A model generated the notes under the pieces. That model ran no database searches. It was not told the origin of the DNA and saw nothing but the letters and a program-made list of their open reading frames with translations. DNA of 11,563 bases from DATBMY01 sp036554605 (GTDB taxonomy: Bacteria; Acidobacteriota; Blastocatellia; UBA7656): the NCBI GenBank assembly GCA_036554605.1, contig DATBMY010000523.1:1-11563 (forward strand), given 5' to 3'. Made by a program: the position numbers and the translations under genes. Of this stretch, positions 1 through 6,579 are shown one piece after another. The stretch's first letter is position 1. Each line of letters begins with the position of its first letter.

Positions 1-11
1 TTTTCTTTGCC

Positions 12-48
12 GCCTGGTCATACAACTTTTTGCAAGCGCCGACCAGGC
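12..48. repeat. Short inverted repeat, 8-bp arms
   Basis: GCCTGGTC (12-19) is matched by its exact reverse complement GACCAGGC (41-48) across a 21-nt spacer. The surrounding leader is more AT-rich than the genes and shows no convincing coding signal. The repeat could be a regulator site or the remains of an upstream gene's end structure. There is no T-tract after it, so I do not call it a terminator. Confidence 0.3.
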
Positions 49-76
49 CTAACGTTCTTCCCAATGTAGAGATTTT

Positions 77-104
77 GGAACAAGTCTTAAAAACGGGTGT
101 CTAA
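77..104 (+). promoter_or_regulatory. Candidate ECF-sigma-type promoter for the VIT-VWA lipoprotein gene
   Basis: GGAACAA (77-83) and TCTAA (100-104) are separated by 16 bp. This resembles the GGAACTT / TCTRA pattern recognised by RpoE/AlgU-like extracytoplasmic-function sigma factors. Transcription would start near 111, leaving a leader of about 105 nt before the ATG at 216. An envelope-stress sigma factor driving a surface lipoprotein would make biological sense, but the assignment rests on motif resemblance alone. Confidence 0.35.
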
Positions 105-215
105 CTACATAACAACAGAAGGCTGTTCCAGCTACGGCGCATCCCGTGTCGTGCGCAATCTAAGGACGTGTGGCTGAGCGAGCCTGTCGCGGTCTCGCTC
201 GGCGGCGAGGAAGAT

Positions 216-2822
216 ATGCAAAAAAGAAAAGTTCTTTTGACCCTGCTTGCCCTCTCTCTTTCAGTTGCAGGCTGCGTCGCGCTTGTGACTTCACTTGCTT
301 CGGAAGCAAACCGCACCGCAACAAACAATTCCTCCGGAGTCTCTTCAGGCAATACCGGCGCGCTTCAAGTAATTGACCCGGAAAAAGGCGTAGTGGGCGA
401 ATGCCCGCTCAAGCGCACTGACGTCAAGGCCGAAGTCAGCGGGTTTCTGGCCCGCGTGATCGTCACCCAGCAGTTCGAAAATCCCTTCAAGGATAAGATC
501 GAAGCCGTCTACACATTCCCGCTGCCGCAAAACGCCGCTGTAGACGATATGACTATGCGCGTGGGCGGGCGCACGGTGAGGGGCCGCATAAAACCGCGCG
601 ACGAGGCCCGCGCCATATACGACGCGGCGCGCGCGGCCGGCAACGTCGCGAGCCTGCTCGACCAGGAGCGCCCGAACATCTTTACCCAATCTGTAGCCAA
701 TATCATGCCGGGCGAAAAAGTCGACATTACGATCAGCTATGTCGAGACGCTCAAGTATGAAGAGGGCACATATGAATTCGTCTTCCCCATGGTCGTAGGC
801 CCCCGCTACATTCCGGGCCAGGTGACGGGCAAGCAGGCCGGCGGGTGGTCGCCCGATACGACCCAGGTGCCGGACGCTTCGCGAATCACCCCGCCGGTCG
901 CGCCTAAGGGCACGCGCGCAGGGCACGACATATCGCTTGAGATAGCGCTCGACGCGGGCGTGCCTATCGAATCGATCAAATCGACTCAGCACGAAGTCGA
1001 GCTTGAAAAGCTTACCGCGCACAGCGCCTTCGTGCGGCTCAAGAACAGCGCGGTTATACCGAATAAAGATTTCATACTTCGCTATGACGTATCGGGCCGG
1101 CGCATAGAAGACGCGGTGATCACGCACAGCTCGGACCGCGGCGGGTTCTTCACTATGATACTCCAGCCGCCCGACCGCGTGACGGCCGAAGACGTCACTC
1201 CCAAGGAGCTAGTATTCGTGCTCGATACTTCGGGCTCGATGGGCGGGTTCCCAATTGAAAAAGCGAAAGAGGCGATGAAGCACGCGCTCGACGGGCTTTA
1301 TCCGCAGGACACTTTCAACCTGATCACATTCGCGGGCGATACGCACGTGCTGTTTCCCGACCCGGTCCCCGCGACTCCCGAAAACATGAGGAAGGCGCAG
1401 GAGTTTCTGGCCTCGCGCAGCGGCGGCGGCGGGACCGAGATGATGAAAGCCATACGGACGGCGCTCGATCCATCCGATTCGCAGCAGCATATACGCATCG
1501 TCTGCTTTATGACGGACGGTTATGTCGGCAACGACATGGAGATAGTCTCCGAGATACAGAAGCACCCGAACGCTCGCGTCTTTTCGTTCGGGATAGGCAG
1601 TTCCGTGAACCGCTTCCTGCTCGACAAGATGGCCGAGCACGGGCGCGGCGAAGTCGAGTACGTTTCGCTGCAAGATGACGGCTCGGCCGCCGCGAAACGA
1701 TTTCACGAAAGAATCCGAAGCCCGCTGCTCACCGACATATCGGTCGACTGGGGCGGTCTTCAGACCGGCGAAATCTATCCGAAGCGAATACCCGATCTGT
1801 TCAGCGCCAAGCCGGTCGTGCTTTACGGTCGCTACACGGGCGGCGGGCGCGGCGTGATAAAGCTCAAAGGCAGGATGTCGGGGCGTGACATCGTTCGCGA
1901 CATACCGGTAGAGCTGCCGCAGACCCAGCCGCGACATGACGTGGTAGCTACTTTGTGGGCGCGGGCGCGCGTCGATGAATTGATGAGCCAGGACTACGCC
2001 GGAATTCAGCAGGGCAATCCGGTCGCAGACGTCAAAGAGCAGATAACGAATCTCGGAATCGAGTTCCGCTTGATGACGCAGTTCACGTCGTTTGTCGCCG
2101 TAGAAGAGATGATCGTGACCGATGGAGGCGAGCCGCGCCGCGTCGAGGTGCCGGTCGAGATGCCCGAGGGCGTCAGCCACGAAGGCGTCTTCGGCAAAGA
2201 GAAGGACGCACTGGCTGTCCACCAAACGCACCTGGGCGGGTACAAATCAACCTCGCAACCCATGACCGTCGGCAATGCCAACACAGCGGCCGTACCGATG
2301 GTGACTCCGCCCGCGCAACCCCGGACTGAAGCGGCGCGGCGCGATTCGGGTAGAAAGGTCGGCAGAGGGTCCGGCGGAGGCAGCGGCTCTGGTGTTGGCT
2401 CCGGCAGCGGTACCGGCGTCGGTCCTCGCAGAGGCTCCTCTATGGGCGGCGGCTCGTTCAGTATCGGTGGGGGCGATGGCGCCAAGCCTGCCAAACCGCT
2501 CACGCCCGAAGAAGAGAAACGGCGGCAGCTTCTTTCAAGAATGCACCCGTCAATCGCCGCGCTCGTCGAGCGATTGAAGAGCGCCACCGCAAAGCCCGGT
2601 GCGGACGAGGCGAAGTTCGTCAGAAACGGCAAGGCCGAGTTGCAGGTCTGGCTCGCCGATACCACGCCTGAAACAATTGCCGCGCTCAAACAGCTGGGCT
2701 TCGAGATAGTGCTTGAGCCGAAGAGCGCAAAGATGCTCATCGGTCGCATCGCGCTCGATAAGCTCGCGGCGCTCGTCGAGCAGAAGGCCGTGCGCTACGT
2801 CTCGCCGATGAATACCAACTAA
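216..2822 (+). CDS. VIT and VWA domain-containing lipoprotein
   Basis: An 868-residue predicted surface or periplasmic lipoprotein. I chose ATG 216 over the in-frame ATG at 168 because it directly gives a lipoprotein signal (Lys/Arg N-terminus, Leu-rich core, lipobox VAGC with Cys20) and has GAGG five bases upstream. A VIT domain spans about residues 65-196. A VWA domain from about 330 to 520 has an intact MIDAS: D337-x-S339-x-S341, T407 and D434 (MTDG). This is the inter-alpha-trypsin-inhibitor heavy-chain-like architecture, whose VWA part normally binds a protein partner through a divalent metal. A Gly/Ser-rich, low-complexity linker follows at about 710-755. The last 100 residues form a separate domain ending in a VRYVSP segment that resembles the end of subtilisin propeptide / I9-type inhibitor domains. 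Function and partner are unknown. It looks monocistronic, with an intrinsic terminator right after the stop. Confidence 0.92.
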   Translation: MQKRKVLLTLLALSLSVAGCVALVTSLASEANRTATNNSSGVSSGNTGALQVIDPEKGVVGECPLKRTDVKAEVSGFLARVIVTQQFENPFKDKIEAVYTFPLPQNAAVDDMTMRVGGRTVRGRIKPRDEARAIYDAARAAGNVASLLDQERPNIFTQSVANIMPGEKVDITISYVETLKYEEGTYEFVFPMVVGPRYIPGQVTGKQAGGWSPDTTQVPDASRITPPVAPKGTRAGHDISLEIALDAGVPIESIKSTQHEVELEKLTAHSAFVRLKNSAVIPNKDFILRYDVSGRRIEDAVITHSSDRGGFFTMILQPPDRVTAEDVTPKELVFVLDTSGSMGGFPIEKAKEAMKHALDGLYPQDTFNLITFAGDTHVLFPDPVPATPENMRKAQEFLASRSGGGGTEMMKAIRTALDPSDSQQHIRIVCFMTDGYVGNDMEIVSEIQKHPNARVFSFGIGSSVNRFLLDKMAEHGRGEVEYVSLQDDGSAAAKRFHERIRSPLLTDISVDWGGLQTGEIYPKRIPDLFSAKPVVLYGRYTGGGRGVIKLKGRMSGRDIVRDIPVELPQTQPRHDVVATLWARARVDELMSQDYAGIQQGNPVADVKEQITNLGIEFRLMTQFTSFVAVEEMIVTDGGEPRRVEVPVEMPEGVSHEGVFGKEKDALAVHQTHLGGYKSTSQPMTVGNANTAAVPMVTPPAQPRTEAARRDSGRKVGRGSGGGSGSGVGSGSGTGVGPRRGSSMGGGSFSIGGGDGAKPAKPLTPEEEKRRQLLSRMHPSIAALVERLKSATAKPGADEAKFVRNGKAELQVWLADTTPETIAALKQLGFEIVLEPKSAKMLIGRIALDKLAALVEQKAVRYVSPMNTN

Positions 2823-2849
2823 TTTCAAATCTCATTTGAGATTTGAAAT
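2822..2849. repeat. AT-rich perfect palindrome after the lipoprotein stop codon
   Basis: Thirteen base pairs (2822-2834 with 2837-2849) are perfectly complementary around a 2-nt centre, starting inside the TAA stop codon. No T-tract follows on either strand, so it is not an intrinsic terminator by itself. Possible roles are mRNA 3'-end protection for the plus-strand message, a roadblock to antisense transcription from glnS, or a repeat remnant. Confidence 0.75.
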
Positions 2850-2852
2850 CAC

Positions 2853-2888
2853 GGGCGGGCCTCGGAGGGTCCGCCCTTTATTTTTTTT
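2853..2888 (+). terminator. Rho-independent terminator of the lipoprotein gene
   Basis: A GC-rich stem pairs GGGCGGGCC (2853-2861) with GGTCCGCCC (2868-2876), with one G-T wobble and a six-base loop. The T-rich tail TTTATTTTTTTT (2877-2888) follows at once. It ends plus-strand transcription. The tail overlaps the last codons of the convergent glnS, whose TAA stop lies at 2880-2878 and whose final two Lys codons are read from the same T-tract on the opposite strand. Confidence 0.88.
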
Positions 2889-4593
2889 CGCGCCGCTCGA
2901 TCTTGGACCACGTATCGCGCAGTCCGATCGTCCTGTTGAAGACGAGCTTCCCGGATGAGGAATCAGGATCGACCGAGAAATAGCCAATTCTCTCGAATTG
3001 ATACCGCGCGCCGGCGGCCGCGTCTCGCAGGCTCGGCTCGACCTTGCAGCCGGTCAGCACCTCTAAGGAGTTCGGGTTCAGATTGGCGGTGAAGTCCTGG
3101 CCTTCCTCTACTTCGTTCGGGTTCTCTTTCGCGAAAAGATTATCGTAAAGGCGAACTTCCGCGTTCGCCGAATGCGCCGCCGATACCCAGTGAATAGTCG
3201 ATTTGACCTTGCGCCCATCCGGCGCGTTGCCGCCACGCGTCGCCGGGTCGTATGTGCAGCGCAGCTCCACGACTCGCCCGTCAGCGTCTTTCACAGCCTC
3301 CTTGCAGGTTATGAAGTACCCATATCGCAGGCGGACCTCGCGGCCCGGCGCGAGCCGGAAGTACTGTTTGGGCGGGTCTTCGCGAAAATCATCCTGCTCG
3401 ATGTAAAGCACCTTTGAGAACGGCACCCGCCGCTTTCCCATGCTCTCATCTTCGGGATTGTTGACGGCCTCAAGCTCTTCGACCGTCTCTTCGGGATAGT
3501 TATCGATGACGACGCGCAGCGGCCTGAGCACCGCCATAACGCGAGCCGCGCGCTTGTTGAGGTCTTCGCGGACGAAATGCTCTAGATGCGATAGCTGCAC
3601 CGTATTATTTGTTTTAGAGACGCTGACGTTTGCGCAGAGGTTGCGAATGGCTTCAGGCGTATAGCCGCGCCGTCGCATCCCCGACAGCGTAGGCATGCGC
3701 GGGTCGTCCCAGCCCGCGACCCGTCCCTGCTGCACCAGCGTCAGCAGCTTGCGCTTGCTCAAGATCGTGTAGGTAAGGTTGAGCCGGTCGAACTCGATCT
3801 GCCGGGACGGAAATATGCCGAGCTGTTCGATGAACCAGTTATACAAAGGACGATTGTTCTCGAATTCCAGAGTACAGATTGAATGAGTCACTTTCTCAAT
3901 CGAATCCGACTGTCCGTGCGCGTAGTCGTACATCGGATAGATGCACCACTCGTTGCCCGTCCGGTGATGCTCCATGTGAAGAATGCGATACATAACCGGG
4001 TCGCGCAGGTTCAGGTTCGGCGACGACATATCGATCTTTGCCCGAAGTGTCCGCGAGCCGTCAGGAAACTCGCCCTTCTTCATGCGTTCGAAAAGGTCGA
4101 GGTTCTCTTCGACGGAACGGTCCCGGTAGGGGCTGTTTTTTCCCGGCTCGGTCAGCGTGCCCCGGTACTCGCGAATCTCATCCGCGCTGAGGTCGCAGAC
4201 GTAAGCTTTCCCGGCCTTGATCAACTGGATGGCCCACTCATAAAGCTGCCCGAAGTAGTCCGAAGCGTAAAACAGCGCGTCCCATCTATATCCCAGCCAT
4301 CGAATGTCTTCCATTATCGAGTCGACGTACTCGGTTTCTTCCTTCGACGGGTTCGTGTCGTCGAAACGAAGATTGCACTTGCCGCCAAACTCCGCGGCCA
4401 GCCCGAAGTCGAGGTATATAGCCTTGGCATGCCCGATGTGCAGGTATCCGTTCGGTTCGGGAGGAAAGCGAGTCTGCACCCGCCCGCCGTGTTTGCCCGC
4501 CTCGATGTCCTCGATAATGATGTCGCGAATAAAATTAGACCGGCCCGCGCCTTCAACCGCAGTCGCGCCGGAATCTGGTTCCAACGATTTCAT
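2878..4593 (-). CDS. glnS: Glutamine--tRNA ligase (GlnRS)
   Basis: A 571-residue class I aminoacyl-tRNA synthetase, close to the E. coli length (554). In the cytoplasm it joins glutamine to tRNA-Gln using ATP. The HIGH motif is at residues 52-55 (NGYLHIGH), the KMSKS-type loop is LSKRK at about 278-282, and the C-terminal half carries the GlnRS-type beta-barrel anticodon-binding region ending in RDTW. The start is ATG 4593: the next codons upstream are in frame with a TAG stop, and AGGAGA lies 12 nt upstream, a rather long spacing. GlnRS is known to be patchily distributed in bacteria; many lack it and make Gln-tRNA through GatCAB. It is transcribed divergently from gltX and convergently with the VIT-VWA gene. 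Confidence 0.97.
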   Translation of the reverse strand: MKSLEPDSGATAVEGAGRSNFIRDIIIEDIEAGKHGGRVQTRFPPEPNGYLHIGHAKAIYLDFGLAAEFGGKCNLRFDDTNPSKEETEYVDSIMEDIRWLGYRWDALFYASDYFGQLYEWAIQLIKAGKAYVCDLSADEIREYRGTLTEPGKNSPYRDRSVEENLDLFERMKKGEFPDGSRTLRAKIDMSSPNLNLRDPVMYRILHMEHHRTGNEWCIYPMYDYAHGQSDSIEKVTHSICTLEFENNRPLYNWFIEQLGIFPSRQIEFDRLNLTYTILSKRKLLTLVQQGRVAGWDDPRMPTLSGMRRRGYTPEAIRNLCANVSVSKTNNTVQLSHLEHFVREDLNKRAARVMAVLRPLRVVIDNYPEETVEELEAVNNPEDESMGKRRVPFSKVLYIEQDDFREDPPKQYFRLAPGREVRLRYGYFITCKEAVKDADGRVVELRCTYDPATRGGNAPDGRKVKSTIHWVSAAHSANAEVRLYDNLFAKENPNEVEEGQDFTANLNPNSLEVLTGCKVEPSLRDAAAGARYQFERIGYFSVDPDSSSGKLVFNRTIGLRDTWSKIERREKK

Positions 4594-4605
4594 CTGTTTC
4601 TATTA

Positions 4606-4611
4606 TCTCCT
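4606..4611 (-). promoter_or_regulatory. Ribosome binding site of glnS
   Basis: Read on the minus strand this is AGGAGA, a strong Shine-Dalgarno match, 12 nt before ATG 4593. The spacing is longer than usual. An in-frame TAG between it and the ATG rules out an upstream start for glnS. Confidence 0.6.
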
Positions 4612-4654
4612 ATGAGCGCGCTTTGAGCATCTGCCCCCATGTCGTCGCTTATTG

Positions 4655-4660
4655 ATTATA
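4655..4660 (-). promoter_or_regulatory. Candidate -10 box for glnS
   Basis: A perfect TATAAT on the minus strand within an AT-rich patch (about 4648-4667), giving an expected start near 4648 and a leader of about 55 nt. No good -35 hexamer sits 16-18 bp upstream and there is no TGn extension, so the call rests on the -10 alone. Confidence 0.4.
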
Positions 4661-4710
4661 TATTGAGTTCGAGGAACGCGGCGAGGCGAAGGAGATTTGT
4701 TCACAAGACT

Positions 4711-4802
4711 GTAGAGGCAGCTCACGCTGGCTGCCCGGCGGCGCAAAAGTAGAGCATCATCGAGCTAAAGCTCGATCCGGGCAGGGACAAGCCCGCCCCT
4801 AC
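4711..4802. repeat. Hairpin-rich REP/MITE-like intergenic element
   Basis: The ends form an imperfect terminal inverted repeat: GTAGAGGCAG at 4711-4720, against GTAGGGGCGGGC read inward from 4802 on the other strand. Inside are GGCAGC/GCTGCC (4716-4721, 4730-4735) and the perfect 8-bp hairpin ATCGAGCT-AA-AGCTCGAT (4759-4776). The GTAGGGGCGGGC-type end resembles GC-rich dispersed repeats found between genes in many bacterial genomes. It lies in the glnS-gltX gap and encodes nothing convincing. The rest of that 342-bp gap holds only the promoter candidates listed separately. Confidence 0.5.
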
Positions 4803-4859
4803 GGCCAAACTATCGGCCTGTTACTATCTTGAATAGTCTCTTGCCAGACTACCGCTTTC

Positions 4860-4908
4860 TGCATGTTTTTGCATGAATTTGCGCCGCCGCCCGCCTTGCT
4901 GCTAACCT
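4860..4908 (+). promoter_or_regulatory. gltX upstream region: TGCATG repeats and weak promoter
   Basis: TGCATG occurs at 4860-4865 and again at 4870-4875, exactly one helical turn apart, and the next TGC follows at 4880. A weak sigma-70-like pair, TTGCGC (4879-4884) and TAACCT (4903-4908) with an 18-bp spacer, would start transcription about 20 nt before gltX. The repeats next to the -35 could form a regulator site. Both readings are tentative. Confidence 0.25.
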
Positions 4909-4935
4909 AGAACGCTGCACCGTGGGAAAACATTT

Positions 4936-6426
4936 ATGACTGACAAAGTGAGAGTCCGTTTTGCACCTTCGCCGACCGGGTACCTGCATCTGGGAGGCGC
5001 GCGAACAGCGCTTTTCAACTGGCTTTTCGCCCGCAAGCACGGCGGCACTTATATACTTCGAATCGAAGACACCGACCAGCAGCGATCAAGCGAAGAGATG
5101 GTTCGCGGAATACTCGAAGGCCTGCACTGGATGGGGCTTGACGCCGACGAGGGGCCTTTCTTTCAATCATCTTTCGACCGGGAGCACCGCGCCGCCGCGC
5201 GCCGCCTGGTCGAAGAGGGCAAGGCCTATTACGACTTCACGCCTAAGCAAGAGACAGACGACCGCGATGTCCAGGAGAGGATAGTTGATCGCGCCCGCGC
5301 GCAGGCGGGCAAGGAGAAGAACCCATACCGCGACCTCCCGCTCGAAGAAGCACTTCAGCGTATTGAAGCAGGCCACCAGGCCGCCATCAGATTGAAAGTG
5401 CCCGAAGAAGGTGTATCTCGTTTCGAGGACATGGTCTTCGGGCTTCAGGAGCGCGACTACTGCGACATCGAGGATCTAGTGCTGATACGCTCGGACGGCA
5501 GCCCGCTTTATAACCTGTCCGTGGTCGTCGACGACATTAATATGAACATCTCGCATGTAATTCGCGGGCAGGATCACCTGACGAACACGCACAAGCAGGT
5601 GTTGATATATAAGGCCCTGGGCGCGGAGGTTCCGAAGTTCGGCCATCTGCCGTTGATTATGGCCCCGGGCCGCGAGAAACTGTCGAAGCGCAAGCACGGC
5701 GAAGTCGTTTCGGTAACCACCTACAGGGACCGAGGCTTTCTGCCCGACGCGCTGGTCAATTTTCTGGCGCTGCTGGGGTGGTCGCCCGGCGCCGACCAGG
5801 AGATCATGTCGCGCGAAGAATTGATCGAAAAATTCTCGCTCGAAGCCGTCAACAAATCATCCGCCATATTCAATTATCACGAGAGCGACCCGCAGAACTG
5901 GACCGACCCGAAGGCGCTCTGGTTTAACGCCGAGTACTTGCGACAGATGCCGATAGAAGAGCTTGAGCCGTTAGTTGCCGAGCAGTTAAAACAGAGCGGC
6001 TTATGGCGCGATGAGTACGCGGGCGAGCGGCGCAACTGGTTTCGCGAGACGATAGCGCTGCTCAGGATGCGGTACAGGACGCTTACGGATTTTGCCACGC
6101 TGGGGCAACCGTACTTTTCCGACGAGTTCGAGTACGATCCATCCGCCCTGAAAAAGAATTTGAAGGATGCGCGATTGAAGGAATTGATCCCGGGGCTCGC
6201 CCGGCGGCTAGAGGACTTGGAGGATTTCACGCACGACGCCACGGAAGCGGCTCTGAGAGCCTTTTCCGAGGAGCAGGGGGTCAAGGCAGGGCTGTTGATC
6301 AACGGCGCGCGGACGGCGCTTACGGGTCATGCGGTCGGCCCGGGCATCTTCGACATTATGGTAATGCTCGGCCGCGAGCGCACCCTGGAGCGGCTGAATC
6401 GCGCGACCGATCTGATCGGCCAATAA
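4936..6426 (+). CDS. gltX: Glutamate--tRNA ligase (GluRS)
   Basis: A 496-residue class I synthetase of normal bacterial length. In the cytoplasm it joins glutamate to tRNA-Glu. The N-terminus shows FAPSPTG followed by the HIGH-equivalent HLGG (residues 18-21), then RIEDTD. The KMSKS-type loop is KLSKRKHG at 248-255, and a helical anticodon-binding region makes up the C-terminal third. The insert that carries a Cys/His zinc site in E. coli GluRS has no cysteines here; other bacteria such as Thermus also lack it. ATG 4936 is chosen because FAPSPTG begins nine residues in. The Shine-Dalgarno is poor (GGGA). With GlnRS encoded next door it need not mischarge tRNA-Gln, so a discriminating GluRS is expected, but residues alone do not prove this. 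Confidence 0.97.
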   Translation: MTDKVRVRFAPSPTGYLHLGGARTALFNWLFARKHGGTYILRIEDTDQQRSSEEMVRGILEGLHWMGLDADEGPFFQSSFDREHRAAARRLVEEGKAYYDFTPKQETDDRDVQERIVDRARAQAGKEKNPYRDLPLEEALQRIEAGHQAAIRLKVPEEGVSRFEDMVFGLQERDYCDIEDLVLIRSDGSPLYNLSVVVDDINMNISHVIRGQDHLTNTHKQVLIYKALGAEVPKFGHLPLIMAPGREKLSKRKHGEVVSVTTYRDRGFLPDALVNFLALLGWSPGADQEIMSREELIEKFSLEAVNKSSAIFNYHESDPQNWTDPKALWFNAEYLRQMPIEELEPLVAEQLKQSGLWRDEYAGERRNWFRETIALLRMRYRTLTDFATLGQPYFSDEFEYDPSALKKNLKDARLKELIPGLARRLEDLEDFTHDATEAALRAFSEEQGVKAGLLINGARTALTGHAVGPGIFDIMVMLGRERTLERLNRATDLIGQ

Positions 6427-6509
6427 TTACCCCGGCCAGGTCAGCAACTGGTATAAGAATGCTATTCCACATTTAATATAACTTGTCGTAGAGTCAGGGG
6501 ATTTTACTG

Positions 6510-6538
6510 TTGACCCCCGCAGGGTTCAACCTTATGCT
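6510..6538 (+). promoter_or_regulatory. Sigma-70-type promoter with overlapping palindrome, for the KaiC-like/REC gene
   Basis: TTGACC (6510-6515) and TATGCT (6533-6538) are separated by exactly 17 bp, a good sigma-70 match, with an expected start near 6545 and a leader of about 35 nt. The interrupted palindrome TTGA-n-CCC-nnnn-GGG-n-TCAA (6510-6529) covers the -35 box and most of the spacer, a natural place for an operator. No clear terminator for gltX is visible between 6427 and 6509. Confidence 0.5.
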
Positions 6539-6579
6539 CTGAAAGGGTTCCCCAAACCCCGGTCAGGCCAGGCAAAACG

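Noticed and set aside
1..21. Minus-strand ATG at 21 running off the left edge
   Set aside because: Only seven codons are visible and there is no ribosome binding site, so it cannot be supported.
3..104. Plus-strand open frame ending at TAA 102-104, possibly the end of an upstream gene
   Set aside because: Only 33 codons, no recognisable family, third-position GC lower than the neighbouring genes, and another frame is also open nearby. A stretch this long is expected by chance fairly often.
168..215. Longer N-terminus for the VIT-VWA protein from ATG 168
   Set aside because: It would bury the lipoprotein signal behind 16 extra residues; ATG 216 gives a normal signal and has a nearby GAGG.
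345..2231. Long minus-strand open frames opposite the VIT-VWA gene
   Set aside because: Arg/His/Ala-rich shadow translations of a GC-rich gene with no family resemblance; the plus strand has clear VIT and VWA motifs.
3883..4626. 247-residue plus-strand open frame opposite glnS
   Set aside because: It is a shadow of the glnS coding sequence, which carries the synthetase motifs; it has no domain or ribosome site.
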